Shown: one piece after another, positions 52,750 to 61,550 of the stretch
Layout of the letters: each line of letters starts with the position of its first letter
How positions within the stretch are numbered: the first letter of the stretch is position 1
Assembly (NCBI GenBank): GCA_013306675.1
Contig: JABLUY010000086.1
Location: 1-64,000 of the forward strand
Origin: Thraustochytrium sp. TN22
Lineage: Eukaryota; Sar; Bigyra; Thraustochytrida; Thraustochytriidae
Length of the DNA: 64,000 nt
Direction: 5' to 3'
The notes under the pieces: generated by a model
The model's database searches: none
Seen by the model: only the letters and a program-made list of their open reading frames with translations
What the model was told of the DNA's origin: nothing
Made by a program: the position numbers and the translations under genes

Positions 52750-54133
52750 GCTGCCCGAGCTGCTGGTCAACGAGACTGCTTGCCTGCGACTTCCCTGGAA
52801 CCCTCAAGGAGCCGAGCAAAGACGTTGCGGGTTTGCTTGGCATTGGTGGCAGGCTGCTTGCGGGCGGTGCCAGGCGGTGGCTCCAGGCGCGTTCTCCCGA
52901 GCCGCTCTCGACGTGATTTGGCTGACTCTCAGGCTGAACCTCACTCCGTCGTTGCAGTGGGCGTCTGCCGAGACGATCAAGCGTCGAAATTGGGCGGGTC
53001 CAAATGTCAGGCACCGTTCTCCCAGACCAGCTTACCGCCCTCGTCGGTCATCACACAGTAGTACCCTGGTAAGGTTGAATTTGCTTCGACCAGCTAGGCC
53101 TAGGCCTCAACTAGGTTAGTGTCGGGATGGTGCATGCTACATTGCTTGGCTGGGATTTGCCTCCCTGAGGAGGTCCCCTCACCTCACTGAAGACTCGGAC
53201 CTCGCGCCTCACCGGTCAGGCAGGGCTCTTGCAGAAGCAGCCTCAGCCTATCTGGCACTGGACGCCCAGCCTCTAGCTCGCTCTTCGCGACCCATCATGC
53301 CAGCGCACCGTGACGACGCTTTCAAGCTGAGCTGAATCGATTTCATTAGGTTTCTGATCTGGCGAGACTTGGAGCTCTGCACTGGCAGCGCCGAGGCATT
53401 GCGCCGCGTTTGCGCGAGTCGCGCCCGGCCTGCCACGCACAGCACGGATGATACCAGCTGGCTGCCACTGAAGCCTCTCCACCACATGGCTGGCATACCG
53501 CCGTACCACACGGTATCTTGACTACCTTCCACTCCGATTCCAGGGGGCGAACTTGGCCTGGCACAAGCGTTCGGACCAACGTGAAGCCAGCATCACTGGC
53601 AGCTTCAAGCCAGCGGCACAAGTCGCTGCGGCTCGTCTGTCGGCGCAGCCCGGCGCGCCCGGCGCGGGCTGCGTGACGATTTCCAGTCTCGCCAGACTCG
53701 AACCCGACCAAGCTCCGAGTCAGGCTCACTAACTCAGGCTGAAGCTCCAGCCTGCGCGGAGGCCATGTGAGCCCAGCCGCCGTCAGTGCCGCCACCCCAA
53801 GTTGTGTTGCGATGCCACACCGAAGTTCTTGCTCTCCGAGTCTGCCTGTCCTCCTCACCCGGCACGTGCCGCTTCACCGCGGCATCTTGCTGACTGATAG
53901 TTCGTCGCCCTCAAGAGCAAGGATTCTCAGCCAGGTGATGAGTCAGGCTGCAGTGCAGTGCAGCCAAAGCAAGCCACGCCGCACCTCGAAGCCGCCGGCC
54001 GGCCAGTCGCGCCTAGTTCTCTCCAACACTGAGATGACGGTCGACTGATGCGGCACTGCACGGTCCTCGCCAAAGTTTCCATCATCGCTCTCGTCTGCGC
54101 GAGCATGCACGTGCAGAGCAGGGGAGCTTGGCC
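52750..54133. other. Divergent spacer between units 1 and 2
   Basis: About 1.4 kb. Parts match 56202-57190: ATCTGGC(G/A)AGACTT, GAGCTCTGCACTG, GCCTGGCACAAGCGTTCG, CACAAGTCGCTGCGGCTCGT and AGTCTCGCCAGACTC. The match is patchy and full of indels. A minus-strand frame (53346-53858) is open, but its shared part with unit 2 is short and frame is not kept. I see no gene. Confidence 0.5.
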
Positions 54134-54153
54134 GGCCTATTGCCGAATAGGCC
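54134..54153. promoter_or_regulatory. Palindromic element upstream of BAF-like gene 2
   Basis: GGCCTATTGCCGAATAGGCC: 8-bp arms around a 4-bp centre, 132 bp before the ATG at 54285. It is equivalent to the perfect palindrome at 50654-50671. The arms changed together (TATC..GATA to TATT..AATA), as expected if symmetry is maintained. Confidence 0.5.
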
Positions 54154-54284
54154 GCGGCGCGATCCCAGCGCGCTCTTCCCGCGCTTCCCGTTGTAGCAGA
54201 GCGACAACCAGGAGCACCAGGAGCACCAGCAGCACCAGCAGCAGGCAGGCAGGCAGGCAGGCAGGAAGCGGCCGCGCGGGCACC

Positions 54285-54765
54285 ATGTCGGAGGGCTTTG
54301 ACATCAACAAGTCGCAGGTCGGCGAGGTACGTGAGCGCCGAGGGCGGGATGCGGGGCGCGGCGGTTGCATTCGCTAGCTGCACGCTCGCGTTCGCTTGAA
54401 CGTGGGCAGGACGGGCTGACGGACGCTCTCGTGCGGCTGCGCAGGACAAGCTCGCGGAGTTCCTGGCGGCGCCCGTGCAGGAGGCGCTGACGTCGGTGCC
54501 CGGCATCGGCCCCAAGGCCGCGGAGAACCTCAGCCTCTCGGTGGAGGGCGACCAGGCCATCACCACGACGTACCAGCTGATCGGCAAGTTCCTCACGCTG
54601 CGCGGCGCCGGCATGACGCAGAAGCAGCACCTGGACGCCATGTGGCACTGGCTGAACGCGCGCGGCGTGAACTCGCACCGCGCCGGCATTGTGCACTGCA
54701 TCGCCGAGAAGTGCAACCTCATGATCCCGGGCATTTACACGGCCGGCGAGGAGACTGCGGAGTAA
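54285..54765 (+). CDS. BAF-like DNA-binding protein, copy 2 (two exons)
   Basis: Exon 1 is 54285-54326 and exon 2 is 54445-54765; the 118-nt intron has donor GTACGTGAGC and acceptor GGCTGCGCAG. The 120-aa product is identical to copy 1, and exon 2 appears identical at the DNA level too. The intron middle, leader and promoter differ clearly. The leader carries six or seven CAGG units. This contrast suggests recent gene conversion or strong constraint on the coding part. The fold and inferred role are as described for copy 1: helix-hairpin-helix at residues 31-43 and a compact five-helix domain. Confidence 0.8.
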
Positions 54766-55418
54766 GGACGCGGGGCGCTCGAACGCTAAGGCCCCAAGTC
54801 TTCCCGGCAGCAGGTGGAATCGGCGTCAATCCATCACCAACTTCCCGACGCGACCTCCCCAACCCACATGACACAACGGTGCTGACGCGCGCCCATCTGT
54901 CCATCCTCCTACATGAGTGCAGCTCTAGCTAGAGGCGCAGCCCACCAACCTAGTTGCTTGAGCCACATCAGCATGGTCGACAACGGCAATCCTCACGCGC
55001 TCCTCGGTGACACGACACAGGGAATGTCATGCCATCTCACCTCGGCACACTCTAGCTAGTTAGCGCCTCGCTTGATGCTGTCTGATGGCATGACTCCAAG
55101 GCGAAGACCATGGAAAGAAGAATGTTGGACTGTGCTTGACTGCTATCAGCAAGGGAAACGAGCAAGCAAGGGTGCAAAGAAGAGTTGTTGGGTGGACAGC
55201 GTCCACCACTTTTTATTTTTGGTTTATTTTTGGTTTTTTACTTTTTTGGTTTTCTGATGTAAGGGGCGGCTTTGTGCCGCGGAGGGCCTCAGAGAATGGC
55301 GCAGAGGGCCTTGGAGGCTTTAGCAGCGAGGGAAGGCGCCGAGGAGTGAGTGCAAGGTCGCGCACGACTCCACTGCTGCTTCCCTGGCTGGCAGACAGAG
55401 CTGCTCGAGGTGCTTGGA
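54766..55418. other. Conserved spacer between convergent array genes (unit 2)
   Basis: Near-copy of the unit 1 spacer with small indels in the T-rich tract (about 55208-55250) and scattered substitutions. No gene. Confidence 0.6.
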
Positions 55419-56201
55419 TTAGTTCAGCTCCTGCGGGTCCGTGGCGTCGGAATCGGAAGACTCCGAGGCGGAGGCCTGATCTTCCTCAATCTTGTCGAGG
55501 TTGATGGTACCGGGATAGTGCTTTTCGCATCGGAGAGCGATGGCATTCACTGCGTCGTGCGGGTTGAGCGTCGCGAGGCCGTTCGTCACCATGCAGTCAA
55601 GCAGTCGATCCAGGCTCGTCTGCGGAGAGTCTTCCTGGAGGAACGTGCGCAGCTTCTCCATGAGCTCACGGACAGTGATGAGACCGTGGTCCTCCGTGTC
55701 GGCAACGCCAGGCATCGACCTGATGCTCGGGTTCGTGGACATGACGAACTTCTTCACGTCCCGGTAGCCGGCGCGCACCTCGCTGCACAGGAAGGGAGGG
55801 AGGTCCGTCGGAAGAGCAGCAGGTTGTTCCACGTCGGGCTCGTCGTTGACAGGCTGCTCCGGAACAGACTCGTATCCCAGGAGGATCATCTTCGTGTCGA
55901 TCGCGAGAGTGATCAGGTGTCGCCAGTTTCCGTGCACCCCACAAGCAAAAAGCAAGCGGAAAATAACATCCCGCCGCTGCTGCTCATCCATGCCGGGTTT
56001 GCTCAAGACGAGAATAGCATGGAATAGCGCTTTCGTAGTCCAGTAGCCTGCTTTTTGGAGGAGGTACGCGTTCTTCTTGCCGACACCAGGGATGCTCTTC
56101 AGATCGTCTTGGAGCGACGTGTCCATGAACTCGTAGTACCCTTTCCGGCTCTGCGGAATCCTCCCCATCGCTTTGTGATGCTCATAGGAAGGCAACTTCA
56201 T
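55419..56201 (-). CDS. Two-domain BAF-like protein, copy 2
   Basis: A 260-aa intronless protein, the better-preserved copy. Domain A spans about 24-112, with hairpin IPGVGKKNAYLL (38-49), TKALFHAILVLSKPGMDEQQ and FRLLFACGVHGNWRHLITLA. Domain B spans about 150-232, with RSMPGVADTEDHGLITVREL, MEKLRTFLQEDSPQ and LNPHDAVNAIALRCEKHYPG. An acidic linker joins them, and the acidic Ser-rich tail QASASESSDSDATDPQELN has possible CK2-type sites. Each domain aligns along its length with the single-domain BAF-like proteins of the array, so it probably arose by internal duplication. The start is the first ATG, 56201. The role is unknown; DNA binding is inferred from the hairpin of domain A. Confidence 0.75.
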   Translation of the reverse strand: MKLPSYEHHKAMGRIPQSRKGYYEFMDTSLQDDLKSIPGVGKKNAYLLQKAGYWTTKALFHAILVLSKPGMDEQQRRDVIFRLLFACGVHGNWRHLITLAIDTKMILLGYESVPEQPVNDEPDVEQPAALPTDLPPFLCSEVRAGYRDVKKFVMSTNPSIRSMPGVADTEDHGLITVRELMEKLRTFLQEDSPQTSLDRLLDCMVTNGLATLNPHDAVNAIALRCEKHYPGTINLDKIEEDQASASESSDSDATDPQELN

Positions 56202-57190
56202 GCTGCCCGAGCTGCCGGTCAAGGAAACTGCTTGTTTGCGACTTCCCTGGAGACCCTCAACGAGCCGAGCAAAGACGTTGCGGGTCTGCTTGGCATTGGC
56301 GGCAGGCTACTTGCGGGCGGTGGCTTCAGGCGCCATTCTCTCCATGCGTCATCCCGAGCCGCTCTTGACGTGATCCGGCTGGCTCTGGAGCTCACTGGCA
56401 CTCCGAGTCCGTGCTGGCTCGTTGCTGTGGGCGTCTGCCGAGACGATCAAGCCGCGTCGAAGTTGGGCGGGTCAAAAAGGTGTCAGGCACCGTCCTCGCA
56501 GACCAGCTGACCGCCCGCGGCCCTCCGAGTCCTCGGCCATCACACAGTATGTTTGGATTTGCTTCGCCCAAGAGGATACTGATGCATGCTGCACTGGCAT
56601 CATGATTGCTTGGTTGGAATTTGCCAACCTGACTGTGAGGACCCCTCACCTCACCTCAGACTCGGACCTCTCACTGATCATGATCTGGCAAGACTTCGAG
56701 CTCTGCACTGCCAGTGGCAGCGCCGTCCACTCCGAGTCGTTCACCGCACTTTCTGCGAACTCGCGTCACTGGCATGGCGCCGCGATTGCGTGAGTCGCGC
56801 CTGGCCTGTCATGCACAGCGCGCCGGCGGACTGCCAGTGCCACTGTACCAGGACCCGGTAGTATCTTGATGAGTACCTTCCAGCGAGTGCAGGGCAAGTC
56901 TGGCCTGGCACAAGCGTTCGAACCAACACGAAGCCAGCGTCTACTCTAGCTAGCCACTGGCCATGGCATCTAAAGCCAGCGGCACGCGCACAAGTCGCTG
57001 CGGCTCGTTTGCCGGCGCAGCACGGCGCGTGCCGCGTGACGGTTCTCAAAGCGTGGCGGTCATGATCTCGATCTAACGTTGAACTTCAGTCTCGCCAGAC
57101 TCAGCCCCCGTTCAGTCCGAGTCTCGCCAGACTCAGCCCACTCGGAGCGCGGCGCGGCGCCGGAGATGCACTGGCACTGGCAGTGGAGCG
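56202..57190. other. Divergent spacer between units 2 and 3
   Basis: About 1 kb, patchily similar to 52750-54133. It contains two nearby copies of GTCTCGCCAGACTCAGCCC (about 57091 and 57121). No gene is seen. Confidence 0.5.
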
Positions 57191-57217
57191 GGCCCAAGCC
57201 ATTTGCCGAGATGGGCC
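57191..57217. promoter_or_regulatory. Decayed palindromic element upstream of BAF-like gene 3
   Basis: GGCCCA ... ATTTGCCGAGATGGGCC: outer arms GGCCCA/TGGGCC with the TTGCCGA centre of the unit 2 element kept. It lies about 128 bp before the ATG at 57345. Symmetry is weaker than in units 1 and 2. Confidence 0.35.
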
Positions 57218-57344
57218 ACGGCGCGATCCTAGCACATCCCTCTTCCCGCGCTTCCCGCCCTGGCAGATCGACAACCAGCCCCAGCAGCAGCACCAGCAGC
57301 ACCAGCAGCCAGGCAGGCAGGCAGGCAGCGGACGCGCGGGCACC

Positions 57345-57842
57345 ATGTCGACGGGCTTTGACATCAACAGGTCGCAGGTCAAAGAGGTACGTGAGCGTGG
57401 AGGGCAGGATGCGGGGCGCGGCGGATTCATTCGCTCGGTTCGAAGCTAGCGCTAGCTGCACTCTCTCGTAGCTTGAATGTGGGCAGGACGGGCTGACGGA
57501 CGCTCTCGTGCGGCTGCGCAGGACAAGCTCGCGGAGTTCCTGGCGGCACCCGTGCAGGAGGCGCTGATTTCGGTGCCGGGCATTGGCCCCAAGGCCGTGG
57601 AGAACCTCGGCCTCTCGGTGGAGGGCGATCAGGCCATCACCACGACGTACCAGCTGATCGGCAAGTTCCTCACGCTGCGCGGCGCCGGCATGACGCAGAA
57701 GCAGCACCTGGACGCCATGTGGCACTGGCTGAACGCGCGCGGCGTGAACTCGTACCGCGCCGGCATTGTGCACTGCATCGCCGAGAAGTGCAACCTCATG
57801 ATCCCGGGCATTTACACGGCCGGCGAGGAGACTGAGGAGTAA
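57345..57842 (+). CDS. BAF-like DNA-binding protein, copy 3 (two exons)
   Basis: Exon 1 is 57345-57386 (MSTGFDINRSQVKE) and exon 2 is 57522-57842; the 135-nt intron has GTACGTGAGC and GGCTGCGCAG ends. The 120-aa product differs from copies 1 and 2 at about nine positions: E3T, K9R, G13K, T30I, A40V, S44G, H92Y and A119E, with the rest equal as far as read. The hairpin SVPGIGPKAVENL is intact. There is no convergent two-domain gene after it; instead a truncated copy of its own 3' end follows. The product could form mixed dimers with the other copies; this is inference. Confidence 0.8.
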
Positions 57843-57948
57843 GCCTGCGCGTCGCGATGCCGCCCAGGAGCCAAAGAGACTGTTTAAGTTGCCATGAGGA
57901 TGAAGCATACGTTTTTACCTGACCTTTTTGTCTTGTGTCTACTCGTCT

Positions 57949-58035
57949 TGGTGCTACACTGCATCGTCGACAAGTGCAAGCTCACGATTTCAAGCATGTA
58001 CACGGCTGGTGAGGAGACTGCGGGGTGAGCCTGCG
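57949..58035 (+). pseudogene. Truncated 3' fragment of a BAF-like gene
   Basis: TGCTACACTGCATCGTCGAC through GAGGAGACTGCGGGGTGAGC resembles the last 80 bp of the BAF-like exon (CACTGCATCGCCGAGAAGTG ... GGCGAGGAGACTG) and runs on into the same 3' flank (GGAGCCAAAGAGAC). Only the end of the gene is present, so it cannot encode the domain. Confidence 0.7.
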
Positions 58036-58200
58036 CGGCGCGACCCCGCCCTGGAGCCAAAGAGACCGTTCAAGGAGGACGAAACCGGTACCAGGGCAAG
58101 TACCATGGTGCCGCCGCCCAATCTTGTCTCGTTTCCTGCTCACATGGAAAAGAAGCTGTTGCTCTTCCTTGACCTCGCTTCGCTTTCTGCTCAAAAGAAG

Positions 58201-58415
58201 GCAGGTTGCATCACATAAGAAAGGAAGAGGCGTTTGGCATCAGGCAGGTTGCATCACATAAGAAAGGAAGAGGCGTTTGGCATCAGGCAGGTTGCATCAC
58301 ATAAGAAAGGAAGAGGCGTTTGGCATCAGGCAGGTTGCATCACATAAGAAAGGAAGAGGCGTTTGGCATCAGGCAGGTTGCATCACATAAGAAAGGAAGA
58401 GGCGTTTGGCATCAG
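58201..58415. repeat. Five exact 43-bp tandem repeats
   Basis: The unit starts GCAGGTTGCATCACATAAGA, continues AAGGAAGAGGCGTTTGGCAT and ends CAG. Copies begin at 58201, 58244, 58287, 58330 and 58373, and I see no differences among them. 43 is not a multiple of three and there is no protein-like frame. There are no spacers, so it is not a CRISPR array. It sits at the edge of the BAF array, 207 bp from the convergent GOST gene's stop. Confidence 0.9.
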
Positions 58416-58622
58416 AATTTGTTTCATTTTCTGCTCACTTGTTTGCGTTCTCTCTCTCGCTCTCTCTCCTTGCTTGCTTGCTCCGCCCCGCACACCCGCA
58501 CGGAGGCCCACCGTCGCCGTGGAGTTCTTACGATCCACGATCCACACTACGGTTTCCGCGGCTCGGCGGAGCCTTCTTTCGAGAAGGAAACAAGAGGCAT
58601 GCTACGGACCTCATCCTCCAAG

Positions 58623-60104
58623 TCAGTCCTCGCGGGAGTCGCCTACGCGCGCCTTGTTGCGGCTGACATCCTCGAGCTCATCGCCGTACTCCTCGTCGCG
58701 CTGGTCCCAGGTGGGCACCCGATCATAGGCGTAGCGCTGGGAGTTGGCGTTGGGCGCCCACAGGTAGAGAATGGCGAGAAGGACGAGAAAGTAAAGCACG
58801 TCCCAGAAGGCGTCGAGCATGTAGAAGGACTCCCAGTGCGTATCCATGTAGTTGGTGCGAATGCAGTAGGCGAAGACGACAGACCAGGTGCAGCCGGCGG
58901 CGACGGCCACGACGACGACGCGGCGGAAGGCGATGTAAAGGCCGAGCTTGGTGTCCTGGCCGCGCGCACTGAGCTGCTTGATGATGACGGAGAGGCTTGA
59001 GAGCGCCCATGCGAAGATGATGAAGTCGACCGCGACGACCGGGATCTCGAGCAAGAAGCCGCCAAAGGTGAGCGTGCGCGAGTGGTTGAGCTGCGTCACG
59101 GTGAGGTGAAGGTAGGAGAGCATGAAGTGCGCGCCGCCGAGCGCAGCGATCTTGTTGGTGTTCTCGCCCAGCGTGGGGCGGATGACGCCAAAGCCCATGG
59201 ACACGACGAGCACGAGCAAACGCGAGACCGTCTTCTTGATGCAGAGGAAGAAGAGACTGGTGAGCATGAAGAACTTGCTGCGCGAGCCATAGGTGTTGTA
59301 GTGGTAAAAGTCGTAGTAGCGCAGGAAGCTCTCAGCCAGGCCGAAGCTGATGACGGCCGAAATGTAGTACTGCAGCGTGAGCAGCTCGCGCCAGTGGCGG
59401 CCGCACAGGTAGGTCCAGGCCATGGCCGTGATGAGGTAGGCGATGGACATCTGGTAGTAAAAGCCGAGGAAGCCGTAGACCTCGGCGGGCAAAAAGCCGA
59501 ACGGGTTCACCCAGCGCGTGGTGCCGGAGATGGTCACCTCGGAGTCTGTCGGGTTGCAGTAGCTGACCACAAGGTAGTAGAAGCCCATCTTGTCGATCTT
59601 GTACGTGCTGCGCAGGCTGGCGTCGCCCTCGCCGTCCGGGACCACGTCCCAGGACACCACGTCGTGCGCGCCGGGCGAGAAGATGAGCGCGTTCTCCTCC
59701 GTGCACACGGCGCCCTCGGCCGCCATGGCCGCCGTGCAGCAGTAGACGCGCTCCCCGGCCTCCACCTCGGCCGCTTCGCCGGCCTCCTCGCCTGCGGCGC
59801 CCAGGTACTTGTAGTCGTCCGCCGGGAAGGCCGACACCTGCACGCGCGCGCCGCGCGAGTCTGCCACCTCCTCCGTCATGTGGAAGCGCAGCGACACCTC
59901 GATCGCGGCGCGCGCGTTCGCCGACGAGATCACGTGCGGCGCGTCCTCCATCGCGTACATGGCGTTCTTGCGGAACATGAGGTAGTTGTTCTGCAGCTTC
60001 TCGTCATCGTATGTGTTGATCGTCGCCTCCGCGCACCCGGCCAGGGCCAGTACCAGGGCGGCCACCGCCGCCGCCGCCGCCGCCCTGCCGCCCTGCCGCC
60101 GCAT
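58623..60104 (-). CDS. GOST-type seven-transmembrane protein (GPR107/TMEM87-like)
   Basis: A 493-aa protein of the Lung 7-TM receptor / GOST family, Golgi and endosome proteins implicated in trafficking. It has a signal peptide (1-27, VAALVLALAGCAEA) and a luminal domain of about 170 residues with Cys pairs (YCCTAA, AVCTEE). The family boundary motif NPFGFLPAEVYGFLGFYYQM marks TM1. Seven helices follow, for example ALGGAHFMLSYLHLTVTQ, LLEIPVVAVDFIIFAWALSS and FWDVLYFLVLLAILYLWAPN. RYYDFYHYNTYG in the TM2-3 loop is typical. The tail is acidic (DQRDEEYGDELEDVSRN). Met 60104 begins the signal peptide; the upstream frame is filler. Confidence 0.9.
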   Translation of the reverse strand: MRRQGGRAAAAAAVAALVLALAGCAEATINTYDDEKLQNNYLMFRKNAMYAMEDAPHVISSANARAAIEVSLRFHMTEEVADSRGARVQVSAFPADDYKYLGAAGEEAGEAAEVEAGERVYCCTAAMAAEGAVCTEENALIFSPGAHDVVSWDVVPDGEGDASLRSTYKIDKMGFYYLVVSYCNPTDSEVTISGTTRWVNPFGFLPAEVYGFLGFYYQMSIAYLITAMAWTYLCGRHWRELLTLQYYISAVISFGLAESFLRYYDFYHYNTYGSRSKFFMLTSLFFLCIKKTVSRLLVLVVSMGFGVIRPTLGENTNKIAALGGAHFMLSYLHLTVTQLNHSRTLTFGGFLLEIPVVAVDFIIFAWALSSLSVIIKQLSARGQDTKLGLYIAFRRVVVVAVAAGCTWSVVFAYCIRTNYMDTHWESFYMLDAFWDVLYFLVLLAILYLWAPNANSQRYAYDRVPTWDQRDEEYGDELEDVSRNKARVGDSRED

Positions 60105-61289
60105 CCCGCCCTGCGCCGCGCGCGCGCGCGTCCGCCGCCTCCTCGCCGTTATCCGCCTGCCTATGTGCGGTGCGCGCGAGCGCGCCGCCGCGGTCGGCTG
60201 CGCCCGGGTCCCTCGCGCCCGGAGGCGGCCTGCGCGGCCGCTGAGCTCGCGCGGGCTCTGCCGCTGCCGCCGCGCGCCGCCGCGCTGCGCCGCGCCGCGC
60301 CGCGACCTGGGGGCGGGGGAGAGCCGAGGCGCCGCGCTGCGCAGGAGGGAGGGAGTCGAGTTTGCGCTCTTCATCATCGACTCCTCCCGGCGCCCCGCGT
60401 TCCCAACGGGGCGGGACGACGAGGACGCCGCAACGAGCAATGCCATGGCAACAACTTGAAGTTCAAGGCCAGCGCTAGCCTAGCTAGCTAGTGCGCAGCG
60501 CCAGTGCGCTCGCACTGGCGCTGGCACTGCACCGCACTGCACTGCACCTGTGAGCCAGGACCGAGAGGCCGACAGCCCGAGACGTTCCTGGCGGGCAGCA
60601 CGCAGCGCCAGCGACGCTGTAGGCACAGTCTCTGCAAAGCAGTCTCTGCAAAGCAGTCTCTGCAAAGCAGTCTCTGCAAAGCAGTCTCTGCAAGCCACCT
60701 CTCCAGCTTGAGTTTGACCTTGAACAACGCGCCGGACCGTGACGAGCTCATCAGCTGCGGCTGCCGGGCTGCCGTCACCGCTGACTGTCCTCCATCTATC
60801 GACCGACCGCCCGCCCCGAAGCAACAGCCGCTCTGCAGTAACAGTGCAGTTGCGGCTCGCTCTCGGGCCACGCCGGCCCGAGGCGCACCTCCTTCGCCGC
60901 CAGTCGCACCTCGCCGCGGCTTCCTCGCTCACTGCAGCACCGCTCCCGTGCGGCTGCGCGGCTGCACGCCATCGCCGTCGCCCTTCTCCACGTTCACGGC
61001 CGCGGTCGCCGCCCACCGGGTCGGCGGACTCCGGCGCGCGCGGGCGCCGCAAAAGGCAGCGGCGGCGCTGCCAGCGCCACTGCGCGGTGGCGGCGCGCGC
61101 GCGGGCGGCGGCAGAGCGCGAGCGGCGGCGCGGGCGAGGGCGGCGGCGAGGGCTGCGGCGGCGCGTCGTCGTCTCGGGTCCGCGGCGCTCGTTTCTCCGG
61201 GGCGCGGGCGGCAGCCCGGCAGGCGAGGCGAGGCGAGGCGAGGCCAGAGGCCAGAGGCCGAGGCGAGGCAGGCCGCGAAGAGCAGCAGC
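60105..61289. other. Divergent intergenic region, GOST / twin-CX9C genes
   Basis: Very GC-rich, with no convincing gene. It has a TAGC run (about 60474-60492), GCACTGCACCGCACTGCACT words (about 60521-60550), a 5 x 14-bp repeat (listed separately) and GGCGAGGCGAGGCGAGGC before the next ATG (about 61220-61245). Confidence 0.5.
60626..60695. repeat. Five tandem 14-bp repeats
   Basis: CAGTCTCTGCAAAG repeats head to tail from 60626, five copies, the last ending CAAGCC. Non-coding microsatellite-like DNA. Confidence 0.85.
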
Positions 61290-61550
61290 ATGGTGGACAT
61301 CAAGAAGATCAAGGCGCCGCGCGACCGGAGGTTCGGGTCGCCGTGCTACCATGAGGTGCAGGGCTTCCTCAACTGCCTGCGGGCATCGGACTTTGAGGAG
61401 GCCAAGTGCCGCGCGGAGTACTCGACCATGATGCGCTGCACGGACGCCGTCGAGGTCAAGTCGCTCGAGAGCAAGGGCCGCCACAAGGTCACCACGAACT
61501 ACCACCTGCAGCGGCTGGCGCGGGCAGTAATTCAAAAGGGCAAGAAGTGA
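61290..61550 (+). CDS. Twin CX9C mitochondrial protein (CHCHD1/mS37-like)
   Basis: An 86-aa protein with two C-x9-C motifs: CYHEVQGFLNC (19-29) and CRAEYSTMMRC, separated by RASDFEEAK. This is the coiled-coil-helix-coiled-coil-helix fold imported and oxidised by Mia40 in the mitochondrial intermembrane space. The short basic N-terminus, the F-x-x-A-x-C spacing and the basic tail (HLQRLARAVIQKGKK) resemble the mitoribosomal small-subunit protein CHCHD1/Mrp10 (mS37), but other CX9C proteins remain possible. The ATG at 61290 follows AGCAGCAGC. The frame upstream is filler. Confidence 0.78.
   Translation: MVDIKKIKAPRDRRFGSPCYHEVQGFLNCLRASDFEEAKCRAEYSTMMRCTDAVEVKSLESKGRHKVTTNYHLQRLARAVIQKGKK

Larger units (their letters stand above)
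50654..57850 (+). repeat. Tandem array of about 3.1-3.5 kb units carrying BAF-like genes
   Basis: Unit 1 starts at about 50654, unit 2 at about 54134 and unit 3 (partial) at about 57191. Each begins with a palindromic element and a CAGG-rich leader. Each then has a two-exon BAF-like gene. Units 1 and 2 continue with a conserved 650-700 bp spacer, a convergent two-domain BAF-like gene and a spacer of diverged sequence. The starts of the single-domain genes are 3451 and 3060 bp apart. Coding exons are much more alike than introns and spacers. Confidence 0.85.

Noticed and set aside
53346-53858. Minus-strand frame in the spacer between array units
   Set aside because: A short piece (LVRTLVPGQ) recurs in unit 2 at 56741-57049, but frame and flanks are not conserved, so it is more likely shared non-coding DNA.
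56915-56990. GGTTCGAACG on the minus strand as a tRNA B box
   Set aside because: No matching A box or cloverleaf could be drawn, and the equivalent site in the other unit (about 53560) has lost the motif.
58201-58415. Direct repeats as a CRISPR array
   Set aside because: The 43-bp units are contiguous with no spacers, and the DNA is eukaryotic.
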